DNA of 64,000 nucleotides from Flavobacterium sp. Its GTDB lineage: Bacteria; Bacteroidota; Bacteroidia; Flavobacteriales; Flavobacteriaceae. A program made the translations under genes and the position numbers. The notes under the pieces were generated by a model. It saw nothing but the letters and a program-made list of their open reading frames with translations, did no database searches and was not told the origin of the DNA. Location of the stretch: NCBI GenBank assembly GCA_030591585.1, contig JAUVAS010000004.1:1-64000 (forward strand). Reading direction: 5' to 3'. Shown one piece after another: positions 42,696 through 51,267 of the stretch (position 1 is its first letter; each line of letters starts with the position of its first letter).

Positions 42696-44993
42696 ATGAA
42701 GAAATTACTAACAGTTATTCTGTTTTTACAAGTCATTTTATTACAAGCACAAAATTTTGAGGAAAGCTGGACAGGGTATTTTTCGTATGTATCTATTAAA
42801 AGTATTTCACAAGGAAATGATAAAATTTATGCAGCTGCCGAAAATGCAATTTTCACATATGACCTTTCTACTCAGGAAATCACTACAATTTCAACAATAA
42901 ATGGGCTCTCTGGCAAATCTATATCTACTGCCTATTATAGCGAAAATTTCGGATTGTACATTATTGGTTACGAGAGTGGCTTGATTGAAATAGCTATAGA
43001 CGATGAAGAAGAAATCCTTACTGTTGTTGATATTTTGGACAAGCTGACAATTCCTCCAAACGCTAAAAGGATTAACCATTTTTACGAATACAATGGAAGT
43101 TTATATATATCTACACAGTTTGGAATTTCCGTATTTGATTTGGGAGCTTTAGAATTTGGAGACACATACTTTATAGGAGATTTTGGAACGCAAATAGGTA
43201 TTACACAAACGACTGTTTTAAATGATAAAATTTATGCTTCTTCTTCAGAGAATGGGATACGTACTGCATTTGTTGATAACGATAACCTTATAGATTATCA
43301 ACAGTGGACTACAATTACAGGAGGAGGCTTTAAAGGAATTCAGACACTAAATACAGAACTCTACACAGTAAAAAACAACAATAATATCCTTAAGTTTTTA
43401 CCAGGAAGTGGATTTGTTCAAGTCGGAGGCTTTAATTCAACTGTAGTTGGCTTTGGAGTTTCTTCTAATATTTTAACGATAACTACATCTAATTCTATTC
43501 ATGCTTATTCTGAAGGCTTTGTTTTAGAGTCTGAAGTAACAGAATTATTAGAATATAATTACGTTTTACAATCTGGCTTAACATATAATAATATATTTTA
43601 TATGGGAACTACAGAACAAGGTGTTTTAGTTGTTCCTTTTGATACTAATCAAGCACAACAAATTTTACCTGATGGTCCTCTATTAAACCAACCCTTTGCA
43701 ATTGATGCTTCTCCCGGAAAATTATGGGTAGCTTTTGGAGATATAGATTTGTTTTTTAACCCATATCCTATAAGACGTAGAGGAATTAGTAATTTAAAAA
43801 ATGATACATGGACAAATATTAGTTATGATGAATTAACTGTACAATTAGGTGTTGAGGACGTCAACGACATTTCTTATGTTACAATTAATCCAGAAAATTC
43901 TAATGAGATTTATATGAGTTCTTACCAAAAAGGATTGCTTAGAATTGAAGACCAAACACCTTCAATTTTGTATAATGAAACTAATAGCCCTCTTACAATT
44001 CCTGGTAATAATCAAGCTATGGGGATTCGTTTATATGGATCAGATTTTGATAGAGATGGAAATTTATGGTTTGTACAATCTAGGACAAATGAAGGACTAA
44101 TAAAATTAACTCCGTCGGGGCAATTTCAATTAATAGATATTTCTAGTATAATTGAAGCTGAGGATGAACAAGCCTTAAGTGAAATTAAAATCAGTAGAGA
44201 AGGGTATGCTTTTTTTGGTGCAGTCGATAGTGGGTTAATAGGGTATAATCCCACAAACAATCAATTTAATAAGATTGGAGAAGAGGTAGGGAATGGTAAT
44301 TTACCAACCAGTAATATTAGAGCTCTAGCCTTTGATAATCAGAACAGATTGTGGATAGGGACCTTAAGAGGATTACGAGTCTTGTATAGTGTAGGTAGTT
44401 TTTTTGAGCAAGGTGCAAATACAGATACTCAGCCAATTATTATTTTAGAGGATGGAGTCCCTCAAGAACTTTTATTCGAACAATCCATAACAGATATTGA
44501 AGTAGATGGCTCTAATAATAAATGGGTGGCTACAGCAGATACAGGAGTCTTTTATTTTTCAGCAAACGGACAAGAAACCATTTTAAGGTTTACCGCAGAT
44601 AACTCTCCCTTGCCTTCAGATAATGTACAGGATATTGCTATTGATGGCTCAACAGGAGTTGTTTATTTTGCAACTACAAATGGATTGGTTGCCTTTAATG
44701 GAACAGCGACAACTCCAAGAGATAATTTAGAAAAGGTATATGCCTTTCCAAATCCTGTGCGGCCAAATTTCTTTGGAAACGTTACCATTGACGGCCTTAC
44801 GGAAAAAGCAAATGTAAAAATAACAGATATTACCGGAAATCTTGTTTTTGAAACAACTTCAGAAGGAGGAAGTGTTCAATGGGATACGACAGCTTTTGGA
44901 AAATACAAAGTAGCGTCAGGAGTGTATTTAGTCTTAGTATCATCAGACGATAGCCTTTTAACCAAGGTTATTAAAATCATGGTGATTAGATAA
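42696..44993 (+). CDS. porZ: T9SS attachment-complex protein PorZ
   Basis: 765 residues. The signal peptide is MKKLLTVILFLQVILLQAQ. Two beta-propellers of YVTN-like or two-component-regulator-propeller blades follow (NKIYA-type blades such as NDKIYAAAENAIFTYDLS; DNQNRLWIGTLRGLRVLY; NNKWVATADTGVFYF). The C-terminal ~85 residues form a sorting-type beta-sandwich (VYAFPNPVRPNFFGNVTI, ITDITGNLVFE). PorZ hands anionic LPS to the sortase that anchors secreted proteins. It sits directly before recO, the usual arrangement, with a one-base overlap. Confidence 0.9.
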   Translation: MKKLLTVILFLQVILLQAQNFEESWTGYFSYVSIKSISQGNDKIYAAAENAIFTYDLSTQEITTISTINGLSGKSISTAYYSENFGLYIIGYESGLIEIAIDDEEEILTVVDILDKLTIPPNAKRINHFYEYNGSLYISTQFGISVFDLGALEFGDTYFIGDFGTQIGITQTTVLNDKIYASSSENGIRTAFVDNDNLIDYQQWTTITGGGFKGIQTLNTELYTVKNNNNILKFLPGSGFVQVGGFNSTVVGFGVSSNILTITTSNSIHAYSEGFVLESEVTELLEYNYVLQSGLTYNNIFYMGTTEQGVLVVPFDTNQAQQILPDGPLLNQPFAIDASPGKLWVAFGDIDLFFNPYPIRRRGISNLKNDTWTNISYDELTVQLGVEDVNDISYVTINPENSNEIYMSSYQKGLLRIEDQTPSILYNETNSPLTIPGNNQAMGIRLYGSDFDRDGNLWFVQSRTNEGLIKLTPSGQFQLIDISSIIEAEDEQALSEIKISREGYAFFGAVDSGLIGYNPTNNQFNKIGEEVGNGNLPTSNIRALAFDNQNRLWIGTLRGLRVLYSVGSFFEQGANTDTQPIIILEDGVPQELLFEQSITDIEVDGSNNKWVATADTGVFYFSANGQETILRFTADNSPLPSDNVQDIAIDGSTGVVYFATTNGLVAFNGTATTPRDNLEKVYAFPNPVRPNFFGNVTIDGLTEKANVKITDITGNLVFETTSEGGSVQWDTTAFGKYKVASGVYLVLVSSDDSLLTKVIKIMVIR

Positions 44994-45712
44994 TGGTTGT
45001 CACTACCAAAGCCATTGTATTATCTTCATTAAAATATGGGGAAGCAGACCTTATCGTACGATGTTACACAGAATCTTCAGGATTAAAAAGTTATTTACTT
45101 CGGAATGTATTAAAATCTAGAAAAGGGAAACTAAAACCTTCCTATTTTCAACCCTTAACCTTGTTAGAGCTAGAAACAACACATAAAAATCAAGGAAACT
45201 TAGAAAGAATAAACGAAGCTAAAATTCTATACCCTTATCAAACGCTGCATACACAAGTAATAAAGTCTGCTTTGGTGATTTTTTTAGCTGAAATACTTAC
45301 CAATTCTATACAAGAAGCGCCAGAAGATAAAGCATTGTATCAATTTTTAGAGAAATCATTTCTTTGGTTGGATACTGCTAACGAAATTGCCAACTTTCAT
45401 ATCCTGTTTTTAATAAAATTAAGTATGTATTTGGGCTTTTACCCAGACACTTCTACTATAGCACATCCTTATTTCAATTTAATAGAAGGAAATTTTCAAG
45501 CAAATAATACTGGAAAGTACTGTGTTGGTGGAGTTCATATAACTGAATTGAAGCAGTTTTTCGGCATAGAATTTGAGGAGTTATCCCAAGTTAAACCAAC
45601 TAAAAAGATCCGAATGGAGGTTTTAAATTTGCTAATAGTATATTATCAATTACATTTGCAAAGTTTTAAAAAACCGAAGTCATTATTAGTCCTAAATCAA
45701 ATTTTTGAATGA
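44993..45712 (+). CDS. recO: DNA repair protein RecO
   Basis: 239 residues. The N-terminal OB-fold begins TTKAIVLSSLKYGEADLIVRCYTE, and the helical part follows (LVIFLAEILTNSIQEAPEDKALYQF). RecO helps load RecA on SSB-coated DNA in the RecFOR pathway. No zinc-finger cysteine cluster is seen, as in many Bacteroidetes RecO. It shares one base with the porZ stop and four with the start of the receptor gene (ATGA). Confidence 0.95.
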   Translation: MVVTTKAIVLSSLKYGEADLIVRCYTESSGLKSYLLRNVLKSRKGKLKPSYFQPLTLLELETTHKNQGNLERINEAKILYPYQTLHTQVIKSALVIFLAEILTNSIQEAPEDKALYQFLEKSFLWLDTANEIANFHILFLIKLSMYLGFYPDTSTIAHPYFNLIEGNFQANNTGKYCVGGVHITELKQFFGIEFEELSQVKPTKKIRMEVLNLLIVYYQLHLQSFKKPKSLLVLNQIFE

Positions 45713-48117
45713 GCAAAAAATTGCCATTATTACTCCTCTTATCCCTCTTTTCATTTTCTTCAATAATTGCTCAAAAAATTCAAGTTTTAGAGGAAGAAAG
45801 CGAAATGCCAATTTCGGGTGTAGCTGTTTATAACGAAGATAAATCCAATACCGGAGTTACCGATTTTGATGGATTTGTAGATATTTCATCTTTTTCAGAA
45901 AACGAATTAATAACTTTTCAACATATTTCCCATATCAATATTTCTATTTCTAAAAGAACTATTATTTCAGATGGGAATAAAGTAGTTTTAGCATTGGACG
46001 CTAGCACTCTTGATGAGGTAGTGCTATCAGTCTCAAAATTCAAACAAAACAAAAGAGATATTCCACAAAAAATTGTGGGTGTAACTAGTGAGGATATTCA
46101 ATTTTTCAACCCCCAAACTTCTGCAGATTTATTAGAAAGTAGTGGGAATGTGTTTATACAAAAAAGTCAGTTGGGCGGAGGAAGCCCAATCATTCGTGGG
46201 TTTTCAACCAACAGATTGTTAATTGCAGTAGATGGCGTTCGGTTTAACAATGCCATTTTTAGAGGCGGGAATGTACAAAGTGTAATTGCTATCGATCCTT
46301 TTTCAATAGACCATACCGAAGTTATTTTAGGCCCAGGATCTGTGGTTTACGGAAGTGATGCCATTGGTGGCGTAATGAATTTTTACACCAAAGATGCCAA
46401 GTTTTCATTTGTGGAGGGCACTTCTTTCTCTGGAAATGCAACGGCAAGATATGCTTCGGCAAGTAATGAAAAAACAGGGCATTTAGATTTTAACATCGGA
46501 CTTGAAGAGTGGGCATTTTTAACGAGTGTTTCGTATACAGATTTTGACGATTTAAAAATGGGAAAATATGGCCCAGACGATTACTTGCGCCCAGAATATG
46601 TTGAAACTATTGACGGTGTAGATGTAGTGGTCACCAACGATGACCCTAGAGTACAAACACCAACAGGATATGACCAAATTAATCTGATGCAGAAAATTAG
46701 GTATATGCCTTCAGATAGCTGGGACTTCAACCTTGGATTGTTTTATACAACCACCAGTGATTATCCTAGATATGACCGATTAATACGAAAGAAAGACGGG
46801 CAATTTAAAAGTGCTGTTTGGGATTATGCTCCACAAGAATGGTTGAGCGGAAATCTTGAAATTGCACATACTAGTACTTCCTTTTACGACAAAAGTATTC
46901 TAACACTTTCCTATCAAAATTTTAAAGAAGGAAGAAAAGAGCGAGATTTTGGGGATGCTATTTTATGGGAAACCAAAGAGAAGGTTGATGCCTATACTTC
47001 GGCATTAGACTTTATTAAAAAGTTTGGCAAAAGCAAATTGTTTTATGGATTAGAATATGTGTATAATAAAGTGCATTCTAACGGAACACAAACCAATATT
47101 AATACTAGCGAAACTTCAGAAACCGCCTCTCGTTATCCAGATGGCTCCACTTGGCAGTCTTTGGCAGCGTATGTAAGTTTGCAAACTAAACTAGCAGAGA
47201 ATCTTTCTTTTCAGGCAGGACTACGTTACAATCATATTTTATTGTTTGCAGATTTTGACACCCCGTATTATGATTTTCCTTTTACCGAAGCAGATATTAA
47301 TACAGGAGCCTTAACCGGAAGCGCAGGAATTAATTGGCAAGCAAGTGATATTTTGGGTTGGCGATTAAATTTTTCAACCGCATTTAGAGCACCCAATATA
47401 GATGATATAGGAAAGATTTTTGATAGTGAACCAGGTTCGGTAGTCGTTCCAAATCCAGATTTAAAACCTGAATATGCTTATAATGGAGAATTAGCAGCCA
47501 CCTTAAATTTTGAAGATCTTGTTAAGATAGATGTTGCAGTGTATATGACCATTTTAGAAGATGCCCTAGAACGTAGAGATTTTAGTATAGACGGTGAAAC
47601 CGAAATAATGTATCAAGGAGAACTAAGCAATGTACAAGCCATACAAAATGTAGGCAGCTCCGAAATTTATGGTTTTGAAGCAGGTCTTTTAATTAATTTT
47701 TCTGAAAGCGTACAACTAACATCACAATACAATTATACAGGAGGTCATCAAAAGGAAGAGGACGGTAGCCTTGTTGCTGTTAGGCATGTAGCTCCTCAAT
47801 TTGGGAACACCCATTTATTTTGGAAATATAAAAAATGGGTATTAGATGCTTTTGCAGAATATAACGGGAAATTTGATTATGAAGACTTATCACCTGGCGA
47901 GCAAAGTAAAGCCTATTTATACGCATTAGACAAAAACGGGAACCCGTATTCCCCATCTTGGCACACCCTTAATTTTGGGGCACAGTATCAAATCAGTGAC
48001 GCTTTTCGAATTAATACTACTTTAGAGAATATTACCAACCAACGGTATCGCACTTATTCTTCTGGGATTACTGCTTCCGGTCTTAATTTAATTGTGGCTT
48101 TGAGCTATCAGTTTTAG
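45709..48117 (+). CDS. TonB-dependent receptor, heme/hemoglobin-type
   Basis: 802 residues. The signal peptide (KKLPLLLLLSLFSFSSIIAQ) leads to a carboxypeptidase-regulatory-like domain (about 25-95). A plug domain follows (SADLLESSGNVFIQKSQLGG, IRGFSTNRLLIAVDGVRFNN, HTEVILGPGSVVYGSDAIGG) and a 22-strand barrel ends in GLNLIVALSYQF. The plug pattern is that of heme, transferrin or siderophore receptors; heme is a guess from RGFSTNRLLIAVDGVR. It is coupled to recO by a four-base overlap. A diverged copy of its last ~17 codons lies at 50260-50310, beyond the restriction-modification cassette. Confidence 0.93.
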   Translation: MSKKLPLLLLLSLFSFSSIIAQKIQVLEEESEMPISGVAVYNEDKSNTGVTDFDGFVDISSFSENELITFQHISHINISISKRTIISDGNKVVLALDASTLDEVVLSVSKFKQNKRDIPQKIVGVTSEDIQFFNPQTSADLLESSGNVFIQKSQLGGGSPIIRGFSTNRLLIAVDGVRFNNAIFRGGNVQSVIAIDPFSIDHTEVILGPGSVVYGSDAIGGVMNFYTKDAKFSFVEGTSFSGNATARYASASNEKTGHLDFNIGLEEWAFLTSVSYTDFDDLKMGKYGPDDYLRPEYVETIDGVDVVVTNDDPRVQTPTGYDQINLMQKIRYMPSDSWDFNLGLFYTTTSDYPRYDRLIRKKDGQFKSAVWDYAPQEWLSGNLEIAHTSTSFYDKSILTLSYQNFKEGRKERDFGDAILWETKEKVDAYTSALDFIKKFGKSKLFYGLEYVYNKVHSNGTQTNINTSETSETASRYPDGSTWQSLAAYVSLQTKLAENLSFQAGLRYNHILLFADFDTPYYDFPFTEADINTGALTGSAGINWQASDILGWRLNFSTAFRAPNIDDIGKIFDSEPGSVVVPNPDLKPEYAYNGELAATLNFEDLVKIDVAVYMTILEDALERRDFSIDGETEIMYQGELSNVQAIQNVGSSEIYGFEAGLLINFSESVQLTSQYNYTGGHQKEEDGSLVAVRHVAPQFGNTHLFWKYKKWVLDAFAEYNGKFDYEDLSPGEQSKAYLYALDKNGNPYSPSWHTLNFGAQYQISDAFRINTTLENITNQRYRTYSSGITASGLNLIVALSYQF

Positions 48118-48223
48118 AGATTTTGTTGTAATTATGTAACTTAACAAAAAGGGAATTAGAAGTATTAGAATCAAAACATTTTTATTCTAGATGTTTTTCA
48201 AATTGAAACCTTACATTTGAAGA

Positions 48224-48932
48224 ATGGAAGAAAAGCAGCAAATAATATTGCTTAAAAAAGCAAAAGAATTTTTCAGAAATGAAATTGTAGAAGCTCATAT
48301 TACAACTGCCTGTAAAAAGGCTGGAAAGCTGTCTAATTATAATGTTAATCCATTTTTATATAAATATTTAGCTAACTTCCTAAAAGGAAAATGACAATCC
48401 AAGAAGTATAGCAGAAGCTCTGGTTTTACCTAGAATTTTAGGATCTTCAATTAACACTTCTTTTGGAATGAGAATCCAAAAATTGATTAGTGAATTGTTT
48501 GAAGGCATTGGCTCTACCACCTCAGGAATTGATATTGAATTTATTGATGCAATCGATGGAAGAAAAAAATACTGCCAACTAAAATCTGGGCCAAATACAA
48601 TTAATTATGATGATGTTGAAACAATTTTTGGGCATTTTAAAGGAACTATAAATATAGCTAGAACCAACAATTTAAATATAGGAATAAACGATATGATTGT
48701 TGGAGTAATATATGGTGAAACAATCGAGTTAAGCTCTCATTATAAAAGGATTAATGAAAAGTACCCAGTAATTATTGGCAAAGATTTTTGGCACAGATTA
48801 ACAGGGAAAGAAGATTTTTATTTTGACCTCATTGACGCTGTGGGCGAAGTAGCCCTTGAAGTTGATGGAACAAAAGTATTAGGCGAAACAATTGATGCTT
48901 TGACAAAGGAAATTGAAGCAAAGTTTTCCTGA
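48224..48932 (+). pseudogene. Type II restriction endonuclease, frameshifted
   Basis: Two frames make one protein. The first, from the ATG at 48224, gives 56 residues ending in YKYLANFLKGK and a TGA at 48392. The second frame continues with NDNPRSIAEALVLPRILGSS, then INTSFGMRIQKLI to 48932. Removing one A from the AAAA at 48388-48391 joins them without a gap, giving about 235 residues. The pattern fits PmeII-like type II nucleases (tentative). The likely catalytic core is GIDIEFIDAIDGRKKYCQLK, a D..QxK variant. The partner methyltransferase gene is convergent, and the 3' ends overlap by 115 bases. Confidence 0.8.
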
Positions 48933-50158
48933 TTCATTTCATAATACCTGTTTAAAAAATCAATAATTGAGTATCCAATTTCTTTAGCCAAATTGACTGG
49001 GACAGCATTTCCAATTTGTTTGTACTGCTGAGAAACAGAACCTTCAAACTTCCATTTATCAGGAAAAGTTTGAATTCTTGCATATTCACGAACAGTAAAT
49101 GGTCTTGTTTCTTCTGGGTGGCATCTTTCTGTTTGCTTTTGAGCAGGACTACAAGTTAAAGTTAAACAAGGCTCATCCCAACCAATTCTTCGAGCCATTC
49201 CTGTTTTCCCTCCTCCTAAATAAAAACTTTTTTGCATATACTCTTTCTGTAAATCTAAAGGTAAATCACGCCAATATCCTTTTTGTGGAATCAAATCAAG
49301 AACTTTCTTTTTATGTTCAGGATAAGTAGTTCCTTTTGACTTTGGGACATTCGTATCAAATAAATCTCCTTTTTTCAGGGCATCACATAAATTATAAACC
49401 TTTTCATAAGGCAAAGGATAATTATACTCCAAATCAATGTCTTTCCTAATTCCTACTAATATTAATCTTTCTCTTTTCTGTGGAACATTATAATTAATAG
49501 CCTTTAATACACGGACAGGAGTAACAACATTATAGCCAATTTCATCCAAAATTGAGATCATACCTTCAAGTGTTTTTCCTTTTTCATGACTTAAAAGCCC
49601 TCGAACATTTTCTCCAATACAAATTGCAGGTTTAACCTCTTTAATAACTCTTGCAAATTCATAGAACAATGTTCCTCTAGCATCTTTCATTCCTAACTTT
49701 TTCCCTGCATAACTAAACGCTTGACAAGGAAATCCACCAGTAACAACATCAACTTTGTTTTTATATTCAGAAAAATCATAGTTTTTAATATCTCCTTCTA
49801 AGACATTCCAATTTGACCTGTTTTCTCTTAAGGTTTGACATGCCCATTTATCAATTTCATTTAAAGCAACACATTTTATTCCTGCTTCCTCTAATCCTAT
49901 AGCTAGCCCTCCAGCTCCTGCAAATAATTCAAGTACAGAATATTGGTGGTTAGGCTCAATAAAATTTCCAATATTATTGTTTTGTGCTACTTTATTAAAC
50001 TCTGGAAACAATTGTAATTGTTCTTTTCGGTAAACCCTATAATTACTCATCGGCTCTCTAACGGCAGTTAACTTACCATTTCTATCCCATCTTCTAAGAG
50101 TTTCTGTACTTTTCCCTAATATTTCAGCGACTTCTGAAATTGAATAATAATTTTTCAT
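48818..50158 (-). CDS. DNA cytosine-5 methyltransferase with N-terminal HTH
   Basis: 446 residues. The first ~50 are a MerR-like helix-turn-helix (YSISEVAEILGKSTETLRRW). The C5 methyltransferase motifs follow: I (VLELFAGAGGLAIGLEEAG), IV with the catalytic cysteine in GGFPCQAFSYAG, VI (IGENVRGLL), VIII (VPQKRERLILVGI), and IX-X ending near QIGNAVPVNLAKEIG. The last ~35 residues (from NFASISF) are encoded by DNA antisense to the nuclease gene and look like read-through of a lost stop. It should protect the host from the paired nuclease; the HTH may allow self-regulation. Confidence 0.92.
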   Translation of the reverse strand: MKNYYSISEVAEILGKSTETLRRWDRNGKLTAVREPMSNYRVYRKEQLQLFPEFNKVAQNNNIGNFIEPNHQYSVLELFAGAGGLAIGLEEAGIKCVALNEIDKWACQTLRENRSNWNVLEGDIKNYDFSEYKNKVDVVTGGFPCQAFSYAGKKLGMKDARGTLFYEFARVIKEVKPAICIGENVRGLLSHEKGKTLEGMISILDEIGYNVVTPVRVLKAINYNVPQKRERLILVGIRKDIDLEYNYPLPYEKVYNLCDALKKGDLFDTNVPKSKGTTYPEHKKKVLDLIPQKGYWRDLPLDLQKEYMQKSFYLGGGKTGMARRIGWDEPCLTLTCSPAQKQTERCHPEETRPFTVREYARIQTFPDKWKFEGSVSQQYKQIGNAVPVNLAKEIGYSIIDFLNRYYEMNQENFASISFVKASIVSPNTFVPSTSRATSPTASMRSK

Positions 50159-50179
50159 AACCTAATTACACAACGTTAT

Positions 50180-50225
50180 ACATGGTTACAAATTTAAGAA
50201 AATAAAAATATATAGGTAACGATGT
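50180..50225. promoter_or_regulatory. Operator-like inverted repeat upstream of the methyltransferase
   Basis: ACATGGTTAC (50180-50189) and GTAACGATGT (50216-50225) are inverted with one mismatch and a 26-base spacer, beginning 21 bases ahead of the methyltransferase start at 50158. It is a plausible site for the HTH domain of that enzyme. Confidence 0.4.
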
Positions 50226-50259
50226 GTATAAAAAATAACGAATTATTTTTTCAGTCAAA

Positions 50260-50310
50260 TATTCCTCAGGGATTGCAGCTCCCGGCCTTAATTTAATTGT
50301 GGTTTTAAGG
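50260..50310 (+). repeat. Diverged duplicate of the TonB receptor 3' end
   Basis: Reads YSSGIAAPGLNLIVVLR where the receptor (48055-48105) has YSSGITASGLNLIVALS; about 42 of 51 bases agree, with most differences at third codon positions. It lacks the final codons and stop of the receptor and runs in frame into a different reading frame (50299-50544). The two copies bracket the restriction-modification genes. Confidence 0.8.
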
Positions 50311-50544
50311 CCAAATTCCTTTGAGGACACTTATAAAAACATTATCATTAATGAAGAAAATGGTGCTGAGATGAGAGTTGTTGGTAAATTAGAAGAAGAT
50401 CGAACTATTAAGGATTTCTTAATAGTTCAAAAAGAAAGAGACAGAAAAATAATTGACATTTATTCTACAATTGAAGAAGAAGACTCGATAACTATCTGGT
50501 TCGAAAAAGCTATAAAGAAAATTGAAAATAAGAAACGAAAATAA
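50299..50544 (+). CDS. Hypothetical protein or 3' gene remnant
   Basis: 81 codons from a GTG at 50299, without an ATG; the same frame is open upstream through the receptor-like fragment. The product (PNSFEDTYKNIIINEENGAE, IVQKERDRKIIDIYSTIEEE) is charged and soluble and resembles no family I know. It may be a chimera made when the restriction-modification DNA entered, and may not be expressed. Confidence 0.35.
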   Translation: MVLRPNSFEDTYKNIIINEENGAEMRVVGKLEEDRTIKDFLIVQKERDRKIIDIYSTIEEEDSITIWFEKAIKKIENKKRK

Positions 50545-50591
50545 TGTCAACGCTATATGCCATTCACCTAGAAAGATTTCGGAGCCAACCC

Positions 50592-51047
50592 CTACTCAAA
50601 ATAATCAGAATATTCCTCCAAGCGAATAGTTAAACCAGTAAAACTCTTTTTGCAAGTTTCTAAATTAGAAGACTCCAACCCATCAAACAAATCTATAAAA
50701 GGGAAGAGGTAATTGTGTAATTGATGGTGCGCGTCGCCTTTCATGGTGCATTTTTGAAAAAGCTCTGTAAAATCTGTTTCCAATCCTTCTTTTAATACTG
50801 CATACCCTGCTACATTTTCTGTTTCGGTAAAAGTTTGCATTCGGGTTTTCATGTTATTGATTCCTGTGGTGGTTTCAGGATTTGCTTGCCATAGTTCTCC
50901 GTTATTTAAAGTAACAACTCCATCAATGCTTTCATGAGATTCTTCAACGATCTCTTTTTGTTGTGGGGTTTCAAGAACGGGTTTTTCTTCTTTATTTTGT
51001 TTGCAAGAAACGAGTAAAATAAGTGTAATGATAAATAGTTGTTTCAT
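50592..51047 (-). CDS. Hypothetical lipoprotein
   Basis: 151 residues. MKQLFIITLILLVSC ends in a lipobox cysteine at 15, followed by a charged linker. The region LNNGELWQANPETTTGINNM and KCTMKGDAHHQLHNYLFPFI may bind metal through its histidines, but no family was recognised. Similar small lipoproteins are common in Flavobacteria. Single gene; the leader side carries one arm of a dispersed repeat (51061-51086). Confidence 0.7.
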   Translation of the reverse strand: MKQLFIITLILLVSCKQNKEEKPVLETPQQKEIVEESHESIDGVVTLNNGELWQANPETTTGINNMKTRMQTFTETENVAGYAVLKEGLETDFTELFQKCTMKGDAHHQLHNYLFPFIDLFDGLESSNLETCKKSFTGLTIRLEEYSDYFE

Positions 51048-51060
51048 AGTATTATTGTTT

Positions 51061-51086
51061 GAGATTCTTCACTAGGTTCGGAACGA
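51061..51086 (+). repeat. Single arm of the 26-bp dispersed palindrome
   Basis: GAGATTCTTCACTAGGTTCG and six more bases match the arm at 5113-5138 in 22 of 26 positions. Its inverted partner is absent here, so it is a half element. Confidence 0.6.
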
Positions 51087-51193
51087 GATTTAGGTTTATT
51101 TGAGTTTAAATTTACAATAAATCCTTCAGTATAGTAATCTATTATACTTGGAAAGAATGTAAAAGAACACAAATATTTTTATCATTTAGCAAT

Positions 51194-51240
51194 TATATGA
51201 TAAGAAAAATGCATTTTCTTATCATATAAAGCTATCTTTG
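51194..51240 (+). promoter_or_regulatory. fic promoter with 15-bp perfect inverted repeat
   Basis: TATATGATAAGAAAA (51194-51208) and TTTTCTTATCATATA (51214-51228) are exact complements with a five-base loop (ATGCA). Four bases downstream lies the -7 box TATCTTTG (51233-51240), so the palindrome covers the -33 region. Position and perfection suggest an operator, probably bound by the winged helix at the Fic C-terminus. Confidence 0.7.
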
Positions 51241-51267
51241 TAAATAAAACAGAAAAATCTTTGCATA

